Positions 28,142 to 37,520 of a DNA stretch of 64,000 nucleotides are shown piece by piece. The notes beneath the pieces are model-generated. The model was given only the letters and a program-made list of their open reading frames with translations, was not told where the DNA came from and searched no databases. The stretch comes from Serinicoccus kebangsaanensis. Lineage in GTDB: Bacteria > Actinomycetota > Actinomycetes > Actinomycetales > Dermatophilaceae. The stretch's first letter is position 1; every line of letters begins with the position of its first letter. Position numbers and translations under genes: made by a program. Where the stretch lies: positions 1 to 64,000 of the forward strand of contig NZ_VSLG01000008.1 in assembly GCF_008919445.1 (NCBI RefSeq), read 5' to 3'.

Positions 28142-28876
28142 TCAGTCCGTGCGCGCGGCCGCCAGCTCCACGAAGTTCCGCAGCACCGACCGCACCTGCC
28201 CGAGGTCCACCGACCGCGCCTGCGCCACGATCGGCCCGACCTCCTCCGGCTCGCAGTAGCCGTGCCCGGCGTAGATGTGCAGCCGGTGCTCCAGCGAGCC
28301 CGCGTCCAGCTCCGGGTGGAACTGCGTGGCGTAGACGTGCCGCCCGATCCGGAACATCTGGGTCGGGCAGCCGGCCGACGAGGCGAGCAGCACGGCGCCC
28401 GGCGGCAGCGACGCGCACGCCTCCTTATGACCGACGATCGCATGGAACGGGTCGGGCATCCCCGCCAGCAGCGGGTCCGACCGCCCCTCCGCCGTCAGCG
28501 AGATCCCCACCGCGGCGGGCGCCTCGGCATACCGCCGGTCGACCGTGCCGCCGCAGACCATCCCCAGCAGCCCGATGCCGTAGCAGGCGCCGAGGAAGGG
28601 CACGTCGGCCTCCACCACCCGGCTCACCAGCTCGCCCAGATCCCGCTCCACGCGCAGCTGCACGGCTCCCTTGCGCTCGTCCGACGCGTTGTAGGGGCTG
28701 CCGCCCACGATGATGCCGCTGTAGGCCCCGAGGTCGACCGGCGCGAGCGGCTCGGCCTCGACCCGGACCCGGTGCAGCTGCTCCGCCTGCAGCCCCGAGT
28801 AGCGCAGGAACCCGGCGTACTCGTCGTCCGCCGCGTCGTCCTCGGCGCGCGTGCCGAGCAGCAGGAAGGGCCTCAC
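28142..28876 (-). CDS. class I glutamine amidotransferase (GuaA-N-like)
   Basis: A 244-aa free-standing glutaminase-type protein, start VRPFLLLGTRAED. The catalytic elephant: nucleophile region is FLGACYGIGLLG (Cys in GACYG), the His-Glu pair is in ATQFHPELD, and GIIVGGSPYN forms the oxyanion-side loop. These are the residues of GMP-synthase-like class I amidotransferases, and free-standing members act on varied substrates, some as gamma-glutamyl hydrolases or as partners of other subunits. Start is GTG 28876: TAGGCT on the minus strand (28885-28890) lies eight bases upstream. An in-frame ATG at 28903 is upstream of that promoter and would overlap the divergent ASCH gene. No partner synthetase is adjacent. 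Confidence 0.85.
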   Translation of the reverse strand: MRPFLLLGTRAEDDAADDEYAGFLRYSGLQAEQLHRVRVEAEPLAPVDLGAYSGIIVGGSPYNASDERKGAVQLRVERDLGELVSRVVEADVPFLGACYGIGLLGMVCGGTVDRRYAEAPAAVGISLTAEGRSDPLLAGMPDPFHAIVGHKEACASLPPGAVLLASSAGCPTQMFRIGRHVYATQFHPELDAGSLEHRLHIYAGHGYCEPEEVGPIVAQARSVDLGQVRSVLRNFVELAAARTD

Positions 28877-28884
28877 ACCTGGTG

Positions 28885-28894
28885 AGCCTAGGGT
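28885..28894. promoter_or_regulatory. symmetric bidirectional promoter with shared TA
   Basis: AGCCTAGGGT reads as TAGGGT on the plus strand (28889-28894, seven bases before ATG 28902) and as TAGGCT on the minus strand (28885-28890, eight bases before GTG 28876). The two -10 elements share the central TA, so a single site can fire in both directions, each giving a leaderless mRNA. Confidence 0.6.
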
Positions 28895-28901
28895 GGGGCG
28901 C

Positions 28902-29534
28902 ATGAGCGAGCAGACACCGGCCGGACCGGAGCGCAGCCCGCACGACCTCGCGATCGCCGCGTTCTGGGAGGACGCGCGGATCCGCGGCAAGCTCAACCGC
29001 ATCGAGGTGTATGCCGGTGCCCAGGTGAGCGACACCCTCCCGCCGCCGGCGTGGAGCTTCGGCGAGGACCCGGCGACCGCGGACCGGCTGCTGGGGCTGG
29101 TGCTCGCGGGGCGCAAGACCGCGACCGCGTCCGCCCTCCGGGACTACGAGGAGGACGCACAGGCACGGCACGCCCTGGAGGACGAGCCGCGCGCCGAGGG
29201 CGACACCCTCACCCGCACCGGGACCGACCTCGACCTGGCGCTGCCCGAGCCCGGCCTGCTGTCCATCCTGCTGGACGGCACCGGCCGCCCGCGCGCCCTC
29301 ATCCGGATCACCGACGTGCAGGTCTGCCGGTTCGGCGACGTGGACGACGAGCACGCCCGGCTGGAGGGCGAGGGCAACCGCACGCTGGCCGACTGGCGCG
29401 CGATCCACCGCGACGCCTTCGCGGCCACGGCACCGCAGGCCGAGCCGGTCGACGACGACACCCTCGTCGTGCTGGAGCGCTTCGAGGTGCTCGTGCCCGC
29501 GTCGGCCCGCCGGGCGGCGCGCGCCCTCCACTGA
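28902..29534 (+). CDS. ASCH-domain protein
   Basis: A 210-aa protein with an ASCH domain, a beta-barrel fold related to PUA that binds RNA or nucleosides. The domain shows LGLVLAGRKTATASALRDYE (the G-R-K-T-x-T-A-S motif), RITDVQVCRFGDVDDEHARLEGEGN and TLADWRAIHRDAF, which fit the family consensus. The N-terminal 45 residues (FWEDARIRGKLNRIEVY) are an added helix. Start is ATG 28902, seven bases after TAGGGT. It is divergent from the amidotransferase gene, with overlapping promoters. Some ASCH proteins hydrolyse N4-acetylcytidine; the activity here is unknown. Confidence 0.88.
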   Translation: MSEQTPAGPERSPHDLAIAAFWEDARIRGKLNRIEVYAGAQVSDTLPPPAWSFGEDPATADRLLGLVLAGRKTATASALRDYEEDAQARHALEDEPRAEGDTLTRTGTDLDLALPEPGLLSILLDGTGRPRALIRITDVQVCRFGDVDDEHARLEGEGNRTLADWRAIHRDAFAATAPQAEPVDDDTLVVLERFEVLVPASARRAARALH

Positions 29535-29568
29535 GGCCGCAGGACCGGCGCGATCAGCCGGTGCGCCC

Positions 29569-29574
29569 TACCCT
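29569..29574 (+). promoter_or_regulatory. -10 element of the leaderless VOC gene
   Basis: TACCCT followed by six bases and GTG 29581. Confidence 0.6.
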
Positions 29575-29580
29575 GGGCAC

Positions 29581-30417
29581 GTGGACGACACCGCCGGCCC
29601 GGCCCGGACCTTCCCCCCGGGCGTCAGCAGCTGGATCGACCTCGAGGTGCCCGACGTCGACGCCGCCGCGGCCTTCTACGGCGAGCTGTTCGGGTGGTCG
29701 GTCGCCGACGTGACGCCCCCGGGCGTCCCCGAGCGGTATGCCGTGGCGACACTCGACGGACGCGACGCGGCTGCCATCGCCTGGGGTGAGGGACCGCCCC
29801 GCTGGCGCACCTATGTCGCGACCGACGACGTCGACGCCAGCCTGGCCCGGGCCGTCGAGCTCGGCGGTCAGGTCCTGGCGCCGGCCGCCGATGCCGGGCC
29901 CGGCGGTCGGGGCGCCGCCTTCACCGACCCGTTCGGCAGCGAGCTGCGCCTGTGGCAGGCACGGGCGCGGCTGGGCGCCCAGGTCGCGAACGTCCCGGGA
30001 GCCTGGAACTTCAGCAACCTGCGCACCACCGACGTCGCGGCCTCGGCGCGCTACTACCGCGACCTGTTCGGGTGGGAGCTGGTGGACCAGGGATGGGCGA
30101 CGGCCATCCAGGTCCCCGGCTACGGCGACCACCTCGAGTCCACGGTCGACCCGGACATCCGCACCCGGCAGGCGCACGCACCGGAGGGCTTCGCGGACAC
30201 CATCGGGGCGATGGTGCCGGCGCAGGACCGGGACCCCGGCTGGTACGTCGTCTTCACGGTGGCCGACTGCGAGGCGACGGCTGCCGCTGCCGCACGGCTC
30301 GGGGGCACCGTCGTCGAGTCCCTGTCCACCGACTGGACCCGGGAGGCCGTCCTCCGCGATCCGCAGGGAGCCACCTTCACCGCCAGCCAGTTCACGCCGC
30401 CCTCCGACTGGGACTGA
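29581..30417 (+). CDS. two-domain VOC (glyoxalase/bleomycin-resistance superfamily) protein
   Basis: A 278-aa protein made of two vicinal-oxygen-chelate domains. Domain 1 (about residues 15-130) opens SSWIDLEVPDVDAAAAFYGELFGW and ends AAFTDPFGSELRLWQ; domain 2 (about 140-270) opens WNFSNLRTTDVAASARYYRDLFGW and ends AVLRDPQGATFTASQF. The duplicated FYxxLFGW and DPxG motifs are typical of actinobacterial VOC proteins that resemble SgaA/27-kDa antigen CFP30B. Many members bind a metal between strands, but function ranges from glyoxalases to drug-binding proteins and is not predictable here. Start is GTG 29581, placed by the promoter six bases upstream. Confidence 0.88.
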   Translation: MDDTAGPARTFPPGVSSWIDLEVPDVDAAAAFYGELFGWSVADVTPPGVPERYAVATLDGRDAAAIAWGEGPPRWRTYVATDDVDASLARAVELGGQVLAPAADAGPGGRGAAFTDPFGSELRLWQARARLGAQVANVPGAWNFSNLRTTDVAASARYYRDLFGWELVDQGWATAIQVPGYGDHLESTVDPDIRTRQAHAPEGFADTIGAMVPAQDRDPGWYVVFTVADCEATAAAAARLGGTVVESLSTDWTREAVLRDPQGATFTASQFTPPSDWD

Positions 30418-30460
30418 CCCAGCGCACGCGGGCCTGTCCCCACGCGGGCCCCGGAGGCTC

Positions 30461-30466
30461 TACCCT
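30461..30466 (+). promoter_or_regulatory. possible -10 element for glgP
   Basis: TACCCT about 110 bases before the glgP start, after the stop of the VOC gene. If used, glgP has a leader of about 100 nt, unlike the leaderless genes around it. I see no obvious riboswitch fold in that leader. Confidence 0.4.
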
Positions 30467-30575
30467 GGCGACTTGGGCAACGGCGCCTGCCGACGCGACG
30501 GCATACCTGACGTAGCGTCGGACCGTCCCATCCACCACGCGAGCCTGCTCGACCACACGCATCTGCGAGGCCCCA

Positions 30576-33125
<2,550 letters not shown>

Positions 33126-33150
33126 CCGGCCCGCGGCGCCGCTGCGGGCA

Positions 33151-33156
33151 TACCCT
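33151..33156 (+). promoter_or_regulatory. -10 element of the leaderless IclR gene
   Basis: TACCCT followed by six bases and GTG 33163. Confidence 0.6.
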
Positions 33157-33162
33157 CGGGGA

Positions 33163-33942
33163 GTGACCGGCAACGCGCCCGCCGCGGGGCACGCCCTGGC
33201 GATCCTGACGCTGCTCGCCCGGCACGCCACGCCGGTGGCCGCGGCGACGGTCGCCCGTGAGCTCGGGCTGCCGCGCTCCTCCACATACCACCTGCTGTCG
33301 GTGCTGGTGGAGCAGGGGTATGCCGTGCACCTGCCGGAGGAACGGCGCTACGGGCTGGGCGTCGCCGCCTACGAGCTGGGCTCGGCCTACACGCGCCAGG
33401 CGCCGCTGCAGCGGCTCGCACGACCCCGGCTGACCCGGCTGGCCGACGGGAGCGGGCACAACGCGCACCTGGCGGTGCTGCACGGCCCGGACGTGCTCTA
33501 CGTCATCGAGGAGCGGGTGGCCGGGCGACCCTCGCTCGTCACCGACGTCGGGGTGCGGCTGCCGGCGACCCTGACCGCGAGCGGCCTGGCGATCCTCGCC
33601 GCGCTGCCTCCCGCCCAGGTGCGTGCGCTCTACCCCTCCCGCGCCGCGTTCGTGCAACGGCACGAGCAGGGTCCACGGTCGTTGGTCGAGCTGCGCCGGG
33701 TGCTCTCGGCCACGAGGGCACGGGGGTATGCCGTCGAGGACGGCCTCGTCACGCCGGGTCTGGCCTCGGTCGCCTCGGCGGTGCTCGACCACTCGGGCCA
33801 CCCGGTCGCCGGCGTGGCCGTCACCTACCCGGCGGACGAGGGCCCAGGGGTGGGTGCGGTGGTGCGGCTGGTGCGCGGGACCGCGGACGAGCTGTCGCGG
33901 CGGCTGGGTCACCGGGGCGACGGGCCACCACCGGCGGGGTGA
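33163..33942 (+). CDS. IclR-family transcriptional regulator
   Basis: A 259-aa regulator. The N-terminal winged helix spans LAILTLLARHATPVAAATVARELGLPRSSTYHLLSVLVEQGYAV, the standard IclR recognition region. The C-terminal effector domain has HNAHLAVLHGPDVLYVIEERV, LPATLTASGLAILAALP and GYAVEDGLVTPGLASVASAVLD, and ends GVAVTYP. The usual GYAVDxEE signature is GYAVEDG here. Start is GTG 33163, fixed by a TACCCT six bases upstream. IclR proteins often control catabolic operons; actinobacterial hut operons sometimes have one, but this gene is 6.6 kb from hutH, so the link is weak. It may instead act on glgP or on itself. Confidence 0.9.
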   Translation: MTGNAPAAGHALAILTLLARHATPVAAATVARELGLPRSSTYHLLSVLVEQGYAVHLPEERRYGLGVAAYELGSAYTRQAPLQRLARPRLTRLADGSGHNAHLAVLHGPDVLYVIEERVAGRPSLVTDVGVRLPATLTASGLAILAALPPAQVRALYPSRAAFVQRHEQGPRSLVELRRVLSATRARGYAVEDGLVTPGLASVASAVLDHSGHPVAGVAVTYPADEGPGVGAVVRLVRGTADELSRRLGHRGDGPPPAG

Positions 33943-33951
33943 GGTGTGTGT

Positions 33952-33996
33952 GGTGGTCCCCTGGGAGGCAGGGGGGATATCTCCCAGGGGACCACC
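33952..33996. terminator. 16-bp perfect hairpin after the IclR gene
   Basis: GGTGGTCCCCTGGGAG (33952-33967) pairs perfectly with 33981-33996 across a 13-base loop (which includes a G-run). It begins ten bases after the IclR stop. No T-tract follows. Likely terminator or 3' end stabiliser. Confidence 0.65.
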
Positions 33997-34160
33997 TGCA
34001 GGGCAGGGTCGGCGCGGGCTGATGGGGGGCTGCCCACGCGACTCACACGATCCCTGCGTCGGCCGGAGCCGACCCCTCCACAGTGACACATCGAGCGATG
34101 GATGTCACGTCGCGGGGTGTCGGGGTGCTGCCAATGGCGGGGATCCGTCAGACTGTCCCG

Positions 34161-35177
34161 ATGGACCCACGGCACCCGGTGCGCCTCCACGGCTCGGCCT
34201 ACGAGGAGTTCGTCAGCGGGGTCTTCCGTCGGGCGGTGCGCTTCGGCACCCCCACCCGCGCGGACCTGCTCGAGGAGGGGCTCTCGGAGGAGGAGATCGA
34301 CGACGCCACGGCGGAGCTCTGCGCCCGCGGCTTCCTCCGACCGGGTGACGCGCCGGACACCTGGGTGGTGCTGCCGCCCCGCGCCGCCGTCGCCCGCTAC
34401 GCCGAGGTGACCGAGCACCGGCTGCGGCTGGCCAGGGCGACCGCCGGTGAGCTGGAGCGGGCCTGGCGGCGGGCGGCCGGCGCCACCAGCGTGGACTCGC
34501 TGCCGGGGATGGACCTGCTCGGGGGGATCGACGACATCGTGGGCCGGATCGCGGCGATGCACATCGCGACGACCGAGCGGCTGTGGTGGGCCATGGACGG
34601 CTCCGTCGCGAGCCGGCGGCTGCTGGAGCTCGCCGCCGCCGACCCGTCGCTGCTCGCGGTGCGGGACGGCGTCGACCGCCGGCTGATCCTCGACACCACG
34701 CTCCTGGAGCAGCCCAGCGCCGACCAGGTCATCGAGGCGGCCCTCGAGTCGGGCGCCGCGGTGCGGACCGGCAACGGGGTGCCGGTCAGCGCGGTGGTCT
34801 GCGACGACGACGTGACGCTCATCGACATCAGCCGGTTCGAGCCGAACGGCATGGGCTCCTTCGAGGTGCGGCTGGAGGCGCCGGTGGCCGCCGTGGCGAA
34901 CCTCATCGAGCGCACCTGGATGATGGCCGCGCCGATCCGGCCGATGCGGGAGGCCGCGGCACGCAAGGAGGTCGGCGGGTCCTCGGCCCCGCTGGACGAG
35001 CGCGACCACGCCATCCTCACCATGCTCGCCGGGGGCGCCTCGGACCAGGTGATCGCCCGACGGCACGGTGTCTCCGTGCGCACCGTGGAGCGCCGGGTGC
35101 GCTACGTCATGGAGCACCTGGGCGCGGCGACCCGCTTCCACGCGGGTGCCCAGGCCGTGCGGCGTGGCTGGGTCTGA
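34161..35177 (+). CDS. LuxR-type regulator with TrmB-like N-terminal part
   Basis: A 338-aa regulator. The N-terminal 60 residues resemble a TrmB-type winged helix (VRLHGSAYEEFVSGVFRRAVRFGTPTRADLLEEGLSEEEIDDATAELCARGFL), the middle is a phospholipase-D-like or sensor region with no membrane segment (MDLLGGIDDIVGRIAAMHI, LILDTTLL), and the C-terminus is a LuxR helix-turn-helix (DERDHAILTMLAGGASDQVIARRHGVSVRTVERRVRYVMEHL). This layout is common for actinobacterial regulators near specialised or stress genes. Start ATG 34161 is chosen because CAGACT lies six bases upstream, a variant of the leaderless geometry; in-frame ATGs at 34134, 34098 and 34083 (GTG) are alternatives. Target unknown. Confidence 0.82.
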   Translation: MDPRHPVRLHGSAYEEFVSGVFRRAVRFGTPTRADLLEEGLSEEEIDDATAELCARGFLRPGDAPDTWVVLPPRAAVARYAEVTEHRLRLARATAGELERAWRRAAGATSVDSLPGMDLLGGIDDIVGRIAAMHIATTERLWWAMDGSVASRRLLELAAADPSLLAVRDGVDRRLILDTTLLEQPSADQVIEAALESGAAVRTGNGVPVSAVVCDDDVTLIDISRFEPNGMGSFEVRLEAPVAAVANLIERTWMMAAPIRPMREAAARKEVGGSSAPLDERDHAILTMLAGGASDQVIARRHGVSVRTVERRVRYVMEHLGAATRFHAGAQAVRRGWV

Positions 35178-35187
35178 GCCCCGGACG

Positions 35188-35193
35188 ATAGAC
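35188..35193 (+). promoter_or_regulatory. likely -10 element for helD
   Basis: TAGACT ten bases after the upstream regulator stop. Initiation about seven bases later would place the start of the mRNA right at the hairpin at 35201. No recognisable -35 element. Confidence 0.5.
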
Positions 35194-35200
35194 TGCGGAC

Positions 35201-35231
35201 TTTGCGGGGGTCCGACGTGACCGCCCCCGCA
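35201..35231 (+). promoter_or_regulatory. hairpin at the 5' end of the helD leader
   Basis: TTGCGGGGG (35201-35209) pairs perfectly with CCCCCGCAA (35223-35231) around a 13-base loop. It would form the extreme 5' end of the helD mRNA, followed by a 30-nt spacer with the ribosome binding site. It may protect the mRNA, act in attenuation, or terminate transcripts from upstream. Confidence 0.5.
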
Positions 35232-35263
35232 ACAGCCGTCAGGACCAGATGGAAGGCAGGCGG

Positions 35264-37510
35264 ATGACGGATCTGGTGTCGACCGACCGTGAGGTCGCGG
35301 CCGAGATCGCCGCTGAGCAGGCGCACGTGGACCGGGTCTACGACGAGCTGGGGAAGGCCGCCGCGCGGGTGGAGCTGGTGCACGCCGAGGGGATGGCCCG
35401 GGGGCAGACGGACCGTAGGGGCACCGGGGACCCTCGGGAGGAGGAGCTCGCCGGGCTGTTCGAGCGGGACGCCCTGGTCTACTCCGCCAGCAAGCGCCGG
35501 GCGTCGCTGGAGCACCAGCACGACGGGCTCGTCTTCGGCCGCCTCGACCTCGCGCACGAGGTCGCGGACGAGCACGGCTCGACCCGTGAGGTGCGCTACG
35601 TCGGGCGGCTCGGGGTGCGCGACGACGACTACGAGCCCTTGGTCGTCGACTGGCGCGCTCCCGCAGCCGCGCCCTTCTACCGCGCGACCCCGGTCGACCC
35701 GCAGGGGGTGCTGCGGCGCCGGGTGCTCCGGTGCCGGGGGGAGCAGGTCGTCGGGGTGGAGGACGACCTCATGGTGGCCGAGCCACCCGACGACGTGGTC
35801 GTCGTGGGGGACGGCGCGCTCATGGCCGCCCTGACCCGCAGCCGCGGTGCCCGGATGCGCGACATCGTCGCGACCATCCAGCACCACCAGGACGAGGCGA
35901 TCCGGGCTCCCGCCCGCGGGATCACCGAGATCACCGGCGGCCCGGGCACCGGCAAGACCGTGGTCGCGCTGCACCGCGCCGCCTACCTGCTCTACTCCGA
36001 CCGGCGCCGGTTCGAGGGCGGCGGCGTCCTCGTGGTCGGCCCGTCCGCCGCCTACACGGCATACATCGAGCGGGTGCTGCCCTCGCTCGGCGAGGACTCG
36101 GTGGTGCTGCGCTCCCTCGGTGACGTGCTGGCCGGGATCACCGCCACCCGGCTCGACCCGCCTGCCGTCGCCGCCACCAAGGGGAGCCTGCGGATCCGGC
36201 GGCTGCTGGCCCGGCTGGTGCGCGAGCCGATCCCCGGCGCGCCGCAGCAGCTACGCGTCTTCGTCGGCGGGCACGCGATCCGCCTGGACGCCCCCGCCCT
36301 GGACCGCGCGCGCGGCCAGGTGCTGCGGCACCACCACCGCAACGCCGGCTACGACGCCGCTGTGGAGGCGCTGGCCCACCTCGCGTGGGAGCAGGTCGAG
36401 CAGGGCGAGCGCGAGGAGTTCGTCGACCGGTTCACCGACTCCGGCGACGTGGAGGCCTTCATGCGGCAGTGGTGGGCCCCGGTCGACCCGCGCGAGATGC
36501 TGCTGTGGCTGGCCGACGAGGAGCTCGTGGCCCGGCTCGGTGGGCTGGACGCCGAGGCCGTCGCCGCGCTCGCCCGGTCCTACCGCGAGGCGCTGGAGCT
36601 GGGCACGTGGACCGTGGCGGACGTCGCGCTCGTGGACGACCTGACGGCGAGGCTCGGCCCTCCCGTGGAGCTGCCGAGCGAGGACCGCGGCTTCTTCGAG
36701 ATCGAGGAGCTGGACGACGTCTCGCAGTACGGCGTCTCCGCGCTCCGGGTGGGCCAGGACGGCGAGCCGGAGCGTGCCGCGGCCGGTGGCGAGGCCGGGC
36801 ACCGGGTGGCGACCGACCCGCGCGACCGGTTGCTCGCGGGGCGGGTCGTCGAGGCCGAGGAGTATGCCCACGTGCTGGTGGACGAGGCCCAGGACCTCTC
36901 CCCGATGCAGTGGCGGATGCTCGGTCGTCGGGGTCGCTGGGCGTCCTGGACCGTCGTCGGCGACCTGGCCCAGGCCTCCTGGGACGATCTCGCGGAGGCG
37001 GCCCAGGCGAGGGACGAGGCCTTCGGCACCGCCCCCCGCCAGGCGTTCCACATGGACACCAACTACCGCAACGCCCGCGAGATCTTCGACCTCGCCGCCC
37101 GGGTGATCACCGAGCACGTGCCCGAGGCGGACATCCCGGACGCCGTCCGCGAGACCGGGCACCACCCGCGGGAGCTCTCGGTGCCCACCGCCACGCTGCC
37201 CGACGCGGTGGCCGTGACGCTGGCGGAGCTGCGCGAGGAGGTCGCCGGCCAGGTGGCCGTCATCGCACCGTGGTCCTGGCACGAGCGGCTGGCCCCGCAC
37301 GTGCGGGGCGACCAGGTGGTGCTCATCGACCCGCTGTCCACCAAGGGGCTGGAGTACGACGCCACGGTCGTGGTCGATCCCGATGCCGTCGTTGCCGAGT
37401 CCCCGGGCGGGGTCCGGGCCCTCTACGTCGTGCTCACCAGGGCGGCCCACCGCAGCGCGATCCTGCGCCCTGTGGACGAGGCCTCCTCCGATGTCGCCGG
37501 GGGCCGTTAG
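35264..37510 (+). CDS. helD: HelD-like RNA-polymerase-recycling ATPase (class II)
   Basis: A 748-aa UvrD-like ATPase of the HelD family, which binds RNA polymerase, pushes an arm into the secondary channel and clears stalled complexes. The N-terminal 60 residues are helical (EVAAEIAAEQAHVDRVYDELGKAAARVELVHAEGM), fitting the coiled-coil arm. YVGRLGVRDDDYEPLVVDWRAPAAAPFY marks the family, Walker A GGPGTGKT ends at Lys231-Thr232, motif II is HVLVDEAQDLSPMQW, and VVGDLAQAS, MDTNYRN and LIDPLSTKGLEYDATVVVDP follow. Related HelR proteins confer rifamycin tolerance, but I see no clear rifamycin-associated element here. Start ATG 35264 follows GGAAGGCAGG; an ATG at 35249 is an alternative. The stop codon overlaps the dnaX -10 element. 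Confidence 0.88.
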   Translation: MTDLVSTDREVAAEIAAEQAHVDRVYDELGKAAARVELVHAEGMARGQTDRRGTGDPREEELAGLFERDALVYSASKRRASLEHQHDGLVFGRLDLAHEVADEHGSTREVRYVGRLGVRDDDYEPLVVDWRAPAAAPFYRATPVDPQGVLRRRVLRCRGEQVVGVEDDLMVAEPPDDVVVVGDGALMAALTRSRGARMRDIVATIQHHQDEAIRAPARGITEITGGPGTGKTVVALHRAAYLLYSDRRRFEGGGVLVVGPSAAYTAYIERVLPSLGEDSVVLRSLGDVLAGITATRLDPPAVAATKGSLRIRRLLARLVREPIPGAPQQLRVFVGGHAIRLDAPALDRARGQVLRHHHRNAGYDAAVEALAHLAWEQVEQGEREEFVDRFTDSGDVEAFMRQWWAPVDPREMLLWLADEELVARLGGLDAEAVAALARSYREALELGTWTVADVALVDDLTARLGPPVELPSEDRGFFEIEELDDVSQYGVSALRVGQDGEPERAAAGGEAGHRVATDPRDRLLAGRVVEAEEYAHVLVDEAQDLSPMQWRMLGRRGRWASWTVVGDLAQASWDDLAEAAQARDEAFGTAPRQAFHMDTNYRNAREIFDLAARVITEHVPEADIPDAVRETGHHPRELSVPTATLPDAVAVTLAELREEVAGQVAVIAPWSWHERLAPHVRGDQVVLIDPLSTKGLEYDATVVVDPDAVVAESPGGVRALYVVLTRAAHRSAILRPVDEASSDVAGGR

Positions 37511-37513
37511 GGT
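37508..37513 (+). promoter_or_regulatory. -10 element of leaderless dnaX, overlapping the helD stop
   Basis: TAGGGT, of which TAG is the helD stop codon, followed by seven bases and GTG 37521. It also decides the dnaX start, since longer in-frame openings run back into helD. Confidence 0.6.
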
Positions 37514-37520
37514 CACTGTC

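Noticed and set aside
35231-35262. Signal recognition particle RNA (4.5S)
   Set aside because: GTCAGG...GGAAGGCAG resembles the SRP RNA apical loop, and the gene often lies near dnaX. But the GGAA loop and AGCAGC side do not line up into the conserved hairpin, and the segment is the helD ribosome binding region.
35264-37510. HelR (rifamycin-resistance type) for the HelD-like gene
   Set aside because: The N-terminal arm and overall look are those of general class II HelD, and I see no inverted repeat of the rifamycin-associated type upstream. The hairpin at 35201 differs from it.
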